NCBI GenBank assembly: GCA_020047725.1
Contig: JAIFNM010000098.1
Coordinates: 1-6,601, forward strand
Reading direction: 5' to 3'
From: Betaproteobacteria bacterium
GTDB lineage: Bacteria > Pseudomonadota > Gammaproteobacteria > Burkholderiales > Rhodocyclaceae
DNA: 6,601 nucleotides
Shown here: positions 1 through 4,239 of the stretch, piece after piece
Numbering within the stretch: position 1 is the first letter of the stretch
Layout of the letters: the number at the start of each line of letters is the position of its first letter
Translations under genes and position numbers: made by a program
Notes under the pieces: generated by a model
Seen by the model: the letters and a program-made list of their open reading frames with translations, nothing else
Databases searched by the model: none
Told to the model about the DNA's origin: nothing

Positions 1-31
1 GCTTGATTGATTGAGTGGTTGCTGTTTGCAT

Positions 32-64
32 TTAGAAGTCCTCTTTTGTGTTGAGGATTCCTAA
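32..64. repeat. Imperfect 12-bp inverted repeat (hairpin)
   Basis: TTAGAAGTCCTC (32-43) faces GAGGATTCCTAA (53-64) across a 9-base loop, with one A/C mismatch and one G/T wobble. Neither strand has a T-run after the stem, so it does not look like a Rho-independent terminator. It lies about 115 bases beyond the stop of the gene at 179-841. Its role is unknown; a protein-binding site or an RNA processing or stability hairpin are possible. Confidence 0.4.
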
Positions 65-82
65 GCTAACCATGCTTTAAAC

Positions 83-160
83 GCTTACAAGTGACTGCGA
101 AAGTTTGCCTAAACCTGCGTGTTTATTGGCTTGTAGGCGAGTTTTAACAAAAACTTTCGC
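83..160. repeat. Interleaved inverted repeats, pseudoknot-like layout
   Basis: Two inverted repeats are interlocked. GCTTACAAG (83-91) can pair with CTTGTAGGC (130-138) through 9 positions, one a G/T wobble. GCGAAAGTTT (97-106) is the exact reverse complement of AAACTTTCGC (151-160). The order A-B-A'-B' with connecting stretches of 5, 23 and 12 bases is that of an H-type pseudoknot if transcribed. An alternative nested pairing, GCCTA (107-111) with TAGGC (134-138), competes with the first stem. The repeats lie just beyond the stop codon of the minus-strand gene at 179-841, so they could be part of its 3' untranslated region or a separate small RNA or protein-binding region. No promoter was identified. 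Confidence 0.35.
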
Positions 161-178
161 TGAGAGTTTGAGAGTTTT

Positions 179-841
179 TTACCCGAGTACGATATTAACC
201 AGTGCTTTTAGTACCGTCGCGCCATTAAAGGGCTTGATTCCGCCACGTTTCTTGAATCCAGCGGTAAAAAGTAACAGTGCGGTTTTGTCAGCCAACACTG
301 CCTTTTTCGCCAGCAATGAAGGGGTTTCCTCACACAGCGTTCTCGCAAAGTACCGGGCAGGCGTGTACCACGGTTGCTCTGGGTCAGGGTCTCGCTGGTC
401 AGCGATTAACCACGGCTTTACTTGTTCGCCACCATCGGCATCAGTTACCACAGGCACGGGCGGCGCGGCCTTCTCTGACGTTCCAGAAGTAGCATTACTA
501 TCAGTCGGCAATGCCGTCTTCTCCTGCGTATCAGCTAACACGTCATGCCCTTCAATGTCAGTGCCATCTTCGCCTTCATGCGATTCTATGCTCTGAATCC
601 AAAGCTCCGGCAGTTCTGATGTAGATACGATTGTGTTGCTTGGGTTAGGACGAGACGGGCCTCCTGTATGAACGTAAATCCGGTCGGAGTACCGAGGGAA
701 AAAAGAATCACGCCCTCGTAAATTAACCTTTTCACCACTGAAGTATGAATTTATGCCGCAAGCAATTAAGCAATTACAAACGGCAGAAACATCTTCGTCG
801 AGAATGTCTGCAATTTCTTGGATTGAATAAAACGGTTTCAT
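179..841 (-). CDS. Unrecognised two-domain island protein (possible HTH)
   Basis: I cannot name this 220-residue protein. Residues 1-30 ('YSIQEIADILDED' followed by a predicted second helix) resemble a helix-turn-helix that might bind DNA. Residues 61-155 are a low-complexity, Pro/Ser/Thr- and acid-rich linker that looks disordered. Residues 156-220 form a separate compact basic segment with 'WYTPARYFAR', 'LLAKKAVLADK' and 'FKKRGGIKPF', which looks like a conserved module; I have a vague memory of similar C-termini in uncharacterised island proteins but cannot give a family. There is no signal peptide or membrane segment, so it is probably cytoplasmic. The ATG at 841 follows a good ribosome binding site (AGAAGGGG, 6 bases away), which fixes the start. 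It lies 96 bases downstream of higA on the same strand and may share its transcript. The long overlapping plus-strand frame at 105-596 is a shadow. Confidence 0.7.
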   Translation of the reverse strand: MKPFYSIQEIADILDEDVSAVCNCLIACGINSYFSGEKVNLRGRDSFFPRYSDRIYVHTGGPSRPNPSNTIVSTSELPELWIQSIESHEGEDGTDIEGHDVLADTQEKTALPTDSNATSGTSEKAAPPVPVVTDADGGEQVKPWLIADQRDPDPEQPWYTPARYFARTLCEETPSLLAKKAVLADKTALLLFTAGFKKRGGIKPFNGATVLKALVNIVLG

Positions 842-883
842 AACGAGCCCCTTCTCTCCCCTTGAAACTGGAGCCAGCGCCAG

Positions 884-902
884 CCGGGAAGGGGCATCCC
901 GG
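884..902. other. Small hairpin between higA and the downstream gene
   Basis: CCGGGA (884-889) and TCCCGG (897-902) form a perfect 6-bp stem around a 7-base loop, in the 96-base gap between the higA stop and the start at 841. The T-run (TTTT, 903-906) follows the stem only on the plus strand, opposite to the genes. It is therefore not a clear terminator for higBA and might only reduce read-through or shape the messenger. Confidence 0.3.
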
Positions 903-937
903 TTTTCCCTCCGTCGAGGTAGGCGCGGCTTAATCGG

Positions 938-1249
938 TCAGGCGGCTATTGGCGCGGGTTGAATATGCATCGGCGCGGCCTTGAATCGCTGCTCGGCTTG
1001 CCACACGTCATAGGCGCTTTGCTCTGCCAGCCATAGGCGGGCTTCGCCTCCGCGCTCCACGCCCAGCCATGCCTCGATACGCAAGGCCATTTCAGGCGAT
1101 ATAGCGGCGCGGCCATTCAGCACACGGGAAAGCGTCACGCGGGCAACGTCCAATTGCTGCGCGGCATCGGTCACGGACAGCCCTAGAGCGGGCAAAATGT
1201 CGTCGCGCAGGGTCAGGCCGGGATGGGGGGGGTTATGCATTCTGCTCAT
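938..1249 (-). CDS. higA: HigA-family antitoxin
   Basis: This is a 103-residue antitoxin of the HigA/VapI family: it binds and neutralises HigB and, through its helix-turn-helix, represses the shared promoter. The N-terminus 'MHNPPHPG' is a hallmark of the family, followed by an XRE-type helix-turn-helix around residues 24-63 ('SVTDAAQQLDVARVTLSRVL', then 'NGRAAISPEMALRIE'). The C-terminal tail is short and Pro/Ala-rich. I chose the ATG at 1249 rather than the earlier one at 1306: family members begin here, it has a ribosome binding site (AAGGA) overlapping the higB stop, and the longer version would overlap higB by more than 40 bases. Only 13 bases separate it from higB, implying one operon and translational coupling. 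A run of eight C bases codes for N6 to H9 and could slip. Confidence 0.93.
   Translation of the reverse strand: MSRMHNPPHPGLTLRDDILPALGLSVTDAAQQLDVARVTLSRVLNGRAAISPEMALRIEAWLGVERGGEARLWLAEQSAYDVWQAEQRFKAAPMHIQPAPIAA
1225..1232. repeat. Eight-base G/C homopolymer inside the start of higA
   Basis: Eight consecutive G on the plus strand (C on the coding strand) fall in codons 6-9 of higA (AAC CCC CCC CAT). Runs of this length are slippage-prone in replication and sequencing. A one-base change would destroy the antitoxin while leaving the upstream toxin gene intact. Confidence 0.85.
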
Positions 1250-1262
1250 GGTCAATTTCCTT

Positions 1263-1541
1263 TCAGTGGTAATCCTGATAATCCACCAACACGGCGTCAG
1301 TTCCATCGAAAGTGAAGGTCATGCGCCAGTTTCCGCTCACCGTCACCGAGTAATGCCCTGCAAGGTCGCCAGTTAATTGGTGCAGTTTCCAGCCTGGCAG
1401 GTTCATCCCTTTGGCGTCGGTGGTTTCGTTCAGGCGGCGCAACATCGCGCCTAGACGTGGTGCATGAGTGGTGCAAATACCCGCCATGCTTCCTTTCTCG
1501 AAAAAGGTTTTCAAGCCCTTGTGTCTGAACGATTTAATCAT
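1263..1541 (-). CDS. higB: HigB-family toxin (RelE-like mRNA interferase)
   Basis: This 92-residue protein is a full-length HigB, a RelE/ParE-superfamily toxin that cuts messenger RNA on the translating ribosome. The start 'MIKSFRHKGL', the 'MNLPGWKLHQL' segment, 'GNWRMTF' and the C-terminus 'VDYQDYH' match the family closely. H54, N71, R73, D90, Y91 and H92 sit at the same numbers as residues I recall being implicated in catalysis or RNA binding in the Proteus vulgaris HigB; that recollection should be checked. The gene comes first, with the antitoxin second, which is the usual order for higBA but the reverse of most toxin-antitoxin pairs. It lies 40 bases after the integrase stop, and its promoter fills that gap. 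It probably stabilises the island. There is no Shine-Dalgarno sequence before the ATG at 1541. Confidence 0.94.
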   Translation of the reverse strand: MIKSFRHKGLKTFFEKGSMAGICTTHAPRLGAMLRRLNETTDAKGMNLPGWKLHQLTGDLAGHYSVTVSGNWRMTFTFDGTDAVLVDYQDYH

Positions 1542-1546
1542 GATTT

Positions 1547-1575
1547 ACTGTATCGCGTAACGCATCGCGTGTCAA
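1547..1575 (-). promoter_or_regulatory. Predicted sigma-70 promoter of higBA
   Basis: On the minus strand a perfect -35 box TTGACA (1575-1570) and a -10 box TACAGT (1552-1547, 4 of 6 consensus bases) are separated by exactly 17 bases. The -10 ends only 5 bases before the higB ATG, so transcription would start at or next to the start codon and give a leaderless higB messenger. The box lies between the integrase stop (1582) and higB, so higBA can be transcribed independently of the integrase. Confidence 0.65.
1552..1570. promoter_or_regulatory. Candidate HigA operator in the higBA promoter
   Basis: ATCGCGT occurs twice (1552-1558 and 1564-1570), 12 bases apart, and GCGTAACGC (1555-1563) is a perfect short palindrome between them. 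These sit in the spacer between the -35 and -10 boxes, where binding of a HigA dimer would block RNA polymerase. Autorepression is known for HigA; this exact site is inference. Confidence 0.45.
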
Positions 1576-1581
1576 TATCCG

Positions 1582-2889
1582 TCATCCCTTTACCGCGCGC
1601 AAACCGGCCTGTTCTGGTACGAAATCAATCCCGGCCTGTTCGAGAATCCATGCCTCAATCTTCACGTGCCAGCTACGCAGCAGGTCGAGCGGGCGGCGGC
1701 GGTAGTGCTTCTCGGCGGTTGCGCTCGGCTTGTGGCCCATGAGTTGAGCAACTACCCCGGCAGGCACTTCAACCCATTCGGCCAGCGTGCCAAAGGAACG
1801 GCGCAAACCGTGCAGGGATAGTGCAGGAAGACCGGCAGCGGTCAAAGCCTTGTTGTGCCCTATGCGTGGCTCCATCAGCCTTCCAGAAGCAGCGGCAGGG
1901 CTTGAGAACACCCATTCATTGCGGCGCGGTAGTGCGGCCAGCAGCGCGGCAACAAACGGCGTCAGCGGAATCGTGCGGCTCCCTTCCACCTTGTCCTTGA
2001 TGGTGAGGCTTTGCCATTGGAAATCTACGTCAGCCCATTGCAGGCCGGCCAGTTCCTCGCGGCGTGCACCGGTCATCAGCAGGGCTTGCAGGTAGGCAGA
2101 ATGTACCGGGTTTACCAACTTGCGGACATGCTCGAACCACAGCGGCAATTGTTCGCGCTGCAAGCAATCATCCTTAGCGGCCTTCTTCGGAAGCTCGTCG
2201 CGGCTCAGGCGCGAGGCGCAGGCGTTGACATGAACATGGGCACGATACTCGGGGCGGTCGGCGCACCAGTTCAGGAATGCTCGCAGCAGGCTGAACGACA
2301 AACGGGCGAATGTGGGTCGGGTCAGGGCTTCGTCTTTCAGCCAGGCTCGCACGTAGTCGGCGTCTATCTGGGCCAGCGGCAGCGCCAGCAGAGGCACCAG
2401 CGGCCCAGGTTGCGTTAAGCTAGACTCGCCGCTGCGCCGTCCCCTTGTGCGGATTTCGCCGCCAGCCTTGCTCACCGTCTCATGATAGGCGCGATGGCTG
2501 GCGCTCCATTTGGCTTGCCTGGCGGCAACGTAGATTTTCCATGCGTCCATTGCTGGCGCTTCGGCGTTCTTCGCGTTCTCGCGTTTGGCTTCGGTTGCGG
2601 CGATCTTCTCGGCTTTCACTTGGCGCGGGTCGTCTTGCCCGTCAATCTGGATTTGCAGGCGTCGGGCTTCGGCTTGCGCGGCGTCGATACCCCATGCCTG
2701 AACAGAGCCAATGGTCACACGCATTGTTTGCCCGGATACCTTACGTTGAAAGATGTACGCCTTTGCTCCGTTGCTCGTTGCTCGAACGGCCAAACCAGGC
2801 ACGGTATCGCACCAGAGAAAGGCTTGTTTCTTGCCAGCTTCGCACTTGAAACCGGCAACCCGGCCAGCCGTGAATTTTACCTTTGCCAT
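1582..2889 (-). CDS. int: Tyrosine recombinase (P4-like island integrase)
   Basis: This 435-residue site-specific recombinase would insert and excise the island at the tRNA att site. The N-terminal 85 residues look like the arm-DNA-binding domain of P4-type integrases ('WCDTVPGLAVRA', 'GAKAYIFQRK', 'RVTIGS'). Residues about 110-225 form the core-binding domain, though with an unusual basic Gly/Ser stretch near 143-157. The catalytic domain follows, with the expected residues: R276 in 'TGARREEL', a lysine near 300, H360 and R363 in 'LHGLRRSF', H386 in 'MGHKPS' and the nucleophile Y396 in 'KHYRRRP'. All are present and length is normal, so it is probably active. The ATG at 2889 has a ribosome binding site (AGGGG, 7 bases away). 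It lies 168 bases from the att repeat, its promoter side facing the att. Its end is followed at once by the higBA promoter. Confidence 0.95.
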   Translation of the reverse strand: MAKVKFTAGRVAGFKCEAGKKQAFLWCDTVPGLAVRATSNGAKAYIFQRKVSGQTMRVTIGSVQAWGIDAAQAEARRLQIQIDGQDDPRQVKAEKIAATEAKRENAKNAEAPAMDAWKIYVAARQAKWSASHRAYHETVSKAGGEIRTRGRRSGESSLTQPGPLVPLLALPLAQIDADYVRAWLKDEALTRPTFARLSFSLLRAFLNWCADRPEYRAHVHVNACASRLSRDELPKKAAKDDCLQREQLPLWFEHVRKLVNPVHSAYLQALLMTGARREELAGLQWADVDFQWQSLTIKDKVEGSRTIPLTPFVAALLAALPRRNEWVFSSPAAASGRLMEPRIGHNKALTAAGLPALSLHGLRRSFGTLAEWVEVPAGVVAQLMGHKPSATAEKHYRRRPLDLLRSWHVKIEAWILEQAGIDFVPEQAGLRAVKG

Positions 2890-2906
2890 GTATCCGCCCC
2901 TTTTCC

Positions 2907-2925
2907 ATGTAACCGCTATGTAACC
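2907..2925. repeat. Tandem ATGTAACC direct repeat before int
   Basis: ATGTAACC occurs at 2907-2914 and 2918-2925, an 11-base period placing both copies on the same DNA face. They lie just upstream of the int ribosome binding site and just downstream of a possible -10 box. A site for an excisionase, for the integrase arm domain or for a repressor would fit; which one cannot be seen. Confidence 0.4.
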
Positions 2926-2933
2926 CGCTTTGG

Positions 2934-2962
2934 AGTATATCTAGCAATACGAATCAACACAA
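2934..2962 (-). promoter_or_regulatory. Possible int promoter, proximal
   Basis: On the minus strand TATACT (2939-2934, 5 of 6 consensus) lies 17 bases after TTGTGT (2962-2957, only 3 of 6). Transcription would begin near 2927, about 38 bases before the int start. The weak -35 box suggests either an activator or that the distal candidate is used instead. Confidence 0.3.
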
Positions 2963-3034
2963 GGAAACTGGTAAGTAATCCAAAAGCTAGTAATGGCAAG
3001 GCTTATAAGGCATATATAGAATATCAATCAACAC
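2952..3034. repeat. Paired AATCAACAC direct repeats (candidate arm sites)
   Basis: The 9-base sequence AATCAACAC is present at 2952-2960 and again at 3026-3034, in the same orientation between the att repeat and int. Such repeats are typical of integrase arm-type binding sites. Both copies also overlap the -35 boxes of the two possible int promoters, so binding there would repress int. Confidence 0.4.
3002..3031 (-). promoter_or_regulatory. Possible int promoter, distal
   Basis: On the minus strand TTGATT (3031-3026, 4 of 6) and TATAAG (3007-3002, 5 of 6) are 18 bases apart. Transcription would start near 2995 and give a leader of about 105 bases before int. The -35 box overlaps one AATCAACAC repeat. 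Confidence 0.35.
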
Positions 3035-3057
3035 TGATAAACCATATGTTTTACTGA

Positions 3058-3102
3058 TTCGCAATCAATAGGTCGGCGGTTCGATCCCGCCCGTCTCCAC
3101 CA
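3058..3102 (+). tRNA. 3' half of tRNA-Ala(CGC): att site of the island (partial)
   Basis: Read as tRNA positions 32-76: an anticodon loop TTCGCAA (3058-3064) with anticodon CGC, the variable loop AGGTC (3070-3074), a perfect T stem GGCGG/CCGCC around the loop TTCGATC (3075-3091), the acceptor strand CGTCTCC (3092-3098) and ACCA. Position 70 is T, compatible with the G3-U70 pair that marks alanine tRNAs, and position 73 is A. No acceptor 5' strand or D arm precedes it, so it is not a functional gene. The anticodon-stem 3' strand (TCAAT) pairs 4 of 5 with the five bases before the loop, perhaps by chance. It marks the right junction of the integrated island. The alanine CGC assignment rests on memory of the family; the tRNA 3' end itself is clear. 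Confidence 0.7.
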
Positions 3103-3113
3103 GTAATACCAAT

Positions 3114-3144
3114 GGTTGCAGCAATGCAGCCCTTTTTCTTTTTT
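3114..3144 (+). terminator. Rho-independent terminator after the first tRNA 3' end
   Basis: GGTTGCA (3114-3120) pairs with TGCAGCC (3125-3131) through 7 positions, one a T/G wobble, closed by a GCAA tetraloop and followed by a T-rich tail (3133-3144). It begins 12 bases after the CCA, where the terminator of a tRNA gene belongs. Confidence 0.8.
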
Positions 3145-3152
3145 AGGCCGGG

Positions 3153-3171
3153 CTATCACCGGACTATCACC
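3153..3171. repeat. Tandem CTATCACC direct repeat
   Basis: CTATCACC occurs at 3153-3160 and 3164-3171, an 11-base period, within GGCTATCACCGGACTATCACC-type sequence just beyond the terminator of the first att copy. Same-face repeats this close to an att site are compatible with recombinase arm or accessory sites of the second element. Confidence 0.35.
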
Positions 3172-3372
3172 ACAAAGAAGAAGCGCCTTGAATCAAGGGC
3201 GAAAGACCATCAAGAAAAGTCTGGTTTTTCCTTGCCCGCGCCGAAAATGATCTAGCTCTGTTTCGCCGGAAACGCATTAGCGAATTCTGATTTTCCAGAT
3301 CAGCGCCACCAAAATGCAATAACTATCGCAGTAACTCACAATTTGTGAATCAGCCGTTTAAACAGGGTCATG

Positions 3373-3409
3373 GGTTGCAGACGACTATTCGATAGTCACC
3401 CCGGCAACC
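3373..3409. other. Compact two-stem hairpin
   Basis: An outer stem GGTTGC (3373-3378) with GCAACC (3404-3409) encloses an inner perfect stem GACTAT (3383-3388) with ATAGTC (3392-3397) and a 3-base loop. There is no T-run on either side, so it is not an intrinsic terminator. It could be a protein-binding palindrome or a structured RNA piece. Confidence 0.35.
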
Positions 3410-3572
3410 AAACAAAGAAAACCGGCACTTGCAGTCATGCAAATCAAATTGTAAAAACGAAACCTTGCCCTTCGCATTTAGGCGAACTAGATTGAACTGA
3501 TCAAATCCGAATAGAACCGTAGCCCCTGCCGTTGCTTATGACTATCCAAGCCAAGAGGATGACGGAATACTT

Positions 3573-3740
3573 ATGGATGATCGCCGAAAAAGGTTGCGCA
3601 AGGATAGAGATGCAGCAGAGCCTCGGGTGTTCTGTGCAGCCGGGATGGCTGTACGCAAGAGGGAATGGAACACGAAAGTCGGTAGCACGTGCAACCAATG
3701 CGCCGATAACTGCGAGCTAAAAAAACGAAGAAATAATTGA
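3573..3740 (+). CDS. Possible small basic Cys-motif protein or remnant
   Basis: I do not recognise this 55-residue frame. It starts 'MDDRRKRLRKDRDAAE', is strongly basic, and ends with three close cysteines in 'CNQCADNC' (C-x2-C-x3-C), which could be half of a metal site. The frame stays open upstream to 3501, reading 'YDYPSQEDDGIL', a plausible protein sequence, so the visible part may be the tail of a once longer gene. Only a weak ribosome binding site (CGGA, about 6 bases away) precedes the ATG. It overlaps another frame (3532-3720, 62 residues, TTG start) almost completely; at most one is real. I favour this one for its charged, motif-bearing composition, but it may be non-coding. Confidence 0.25.
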   Translation: MDDRRKRLRKDRDAAEPRVFCAAGMAVRKREWNTKVGSTCNQCADNCELKKRRNN

Positions 3741-3754
3741 TGTGAGCTTGCGCG

Positions 3755-4135
3755 TTGTTGGCCCGAGAAAAATTGCTCGAAAACGATTACATCACAACTT
3801 TGCGGTCGCTCTACAAAAGAAAAGTCAAAGAGACTGGCTTAAGGCCGCTAACGCATCATGGAGAGGGATATCGAGTGGAATGCTTTCACTCTGAAGGATC
3901 GCTGTATATCCGCAGTTGCGACCGAATCCAGAAAAGCCGTCCATTGCAGCCAGTCAATACCCACGGTACCCCGAGAGATCCCCAGTCAATTTCTCAACTT
4001 TGGCGTTATAGCCAAGGTTCAATAGGAAGTCAGCCCAGAAATCCGCTTCATTCTCGGTCGCAAGCCATGGGCCAGGATCAGGAGTCCTATTTCCGCGTTG
4101 ATCTTTGGTGGACGTTACGACTCGGTACACAGTGA
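3755..4135 (+). CDS. Weak ORF, possibly remnant coding DNA
   Basis: This is the longest open frame between the two att repeats (126 residues), with a TTG start and no clear ribosome binding site. The first half looks protein-like ('LLENDYITTLRSLYKRK', 'GEGYRVECFHSEGSLYIR'); the second half is rich in Ser, Gln and Pro without pattern. I recognise no family. Two other frames here are also suggestive: 3742-3894 (GTG start, 50 residues, with 'RDWLKAANASW') and 3858-4025 (55 residues, 'MERDIEWNAFTLKDR'), the latter open again after one TAG as far as the second att copy. Three competing frames suggest a frameshifted pseudogene or chance; none is a secure gene. Confidence 0.2.
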   Translation: MLAREKLLENDYITTLRSLYKRKVKETGLRPLTHHGEGYRVECFHSEGSLYIRSCDRIQKSRPLQPVNTHGTPRDPQSISQLWRYSQGSIGSQPRNPLHSRSQAMGQDQESYFRVDLWWTLRLGTQ

Positions 4136-4164
4136 ATGGCTGGAATTGATTTGTGATTCAAAAT

Positions 4165-4196
4165 GGTCGGCGGTTCGACCCCGCGCGTCTCCACAA
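4165..4196 (+). repeat. Second, decayed copy of the tRNA 3' end (att repeat)
   Basis: The 30 bases 4165-4194 match 3071-3100 with two differences (C for T at 4179, G for C at 4185), in direct orientation and 1,094 bases apart. The second change breaks one T-stem pair, and the end reads CCACAA instead of CCACCA, so the copy is no longer maintained as tRNA. Upstream only TGATTC and a short AAT resemble the first copy; the anticodon loop is missing. It is best read as an older att site, or the original tRNA 3' end displaced by the first of two insertions. Confidence 0.8.
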
Positions 4197-4201
4197 ATTA
4201 A

Positions 4202-4239
4202 AAAGGCCGGTGATTCGTCACAGGCCTTTCCATTTTTTT
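4202..4239 (+). terminator. Rho-independent terminator after the second att copy
   Basis: AAAGGCC (4202-4208) pairs with GGCCTTT (4223-4229); after one G/A mismatch an inner stem GTGA/TCAC closes on a TTCG tetraloop. A run of seven T follows (4233-4239). The A-run before the stem (4200-4204) would act as a T-run on the minus strand, so it may also stop transcription arriving from the right. It differs completely from the terminator after the first copy. Confidence 0.85.

Larger units (their letters stand above)
1..3102. mobile_element. Right-hand part of a tRNA-integrated genomic island
   Basis: This stretch holds a tyrosine recombinase, a HigBA toxin-antitoxin pair and an unrecognised gene, all on the minus strand, and ends at a tRNA 3'-half (3058-3102). 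A tRNA 3' end without its 5' half next to an integrase is the classic distal att site of an island or prophage inserted in a tRNA gene. The integrase reads away from the att site, and its upstream region faces the att, as in many P4-like islands. The left end, expected to carry the rebuilt complete tRNA gene, lies outside the window, so total size is unknown. No phage structural, conjugation or replication gene is visible here. The inference of a mobile element is strong; its class (island, integrative element or prophage) is not settled. Confidence 0.65.
3103..4164. mobile_element. Segment between two att repeats: likely decayed element
   Basis: About 1.06 kb is bracketed by two direct copies of the same tRNA 3' end, the layout left by two insertions at one site or by an element that lost its genes. 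No integrase or other recognisable gene remains. After the terminator, 3145-3500 has no gene: it holds the CTATCACC repeats and the hairpin at 3373-3409. From 3500 to 4140 short open frames overlap in competing registers (3532-3720, 3573-3740, 3742-3894, 3755-4135, 3858-4025), as expected in decayed coding DNA. That it was once mobile is inference from the flanking repeats. Confidence 0.4.

Noticed and set aside
105..596. Plus-strand 163-codon open frame
   Set aside because: It lies antisense over the gene at 179-841, which has a strong ribosome binding site and a domain-like protein; this frame's product has no recognisable pattern.
884..906. Terminator for higBA at this hairpin
   Set aside because: The T-run is on the opposite side of the stem from what minus-strand transcription needs.
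1250..1306. Longer N-terminus for higA starting at 1306
   Set aside because: It would overlap higB by more than 40 bases and lacks the family's usual start; the ATG at 1249 has the ribosome binding site and the 'MHNPPHPG' context.
2011..3057. Several plus-strand frames across the integrase
   Set aside because: They are mirror frames of a complete integrase with all catalytic residues on the other strand.
3071..3102. 3' end of tmRNA (ssrA) as the integration target
   Set aside because: tmRNA also ends in a T arm and often in CTCCACCA, but the AGGTC variable loop and TTCGCAA loop at the right distance fit an ordinary class I tRNA better. Not fully excluded.
3501..3698. Minus-strand 65-codon frame
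   Set aside because: No ribosome binding site was identified and the composition is unconvincing; it opposes the somewhat better plus-strand frames.
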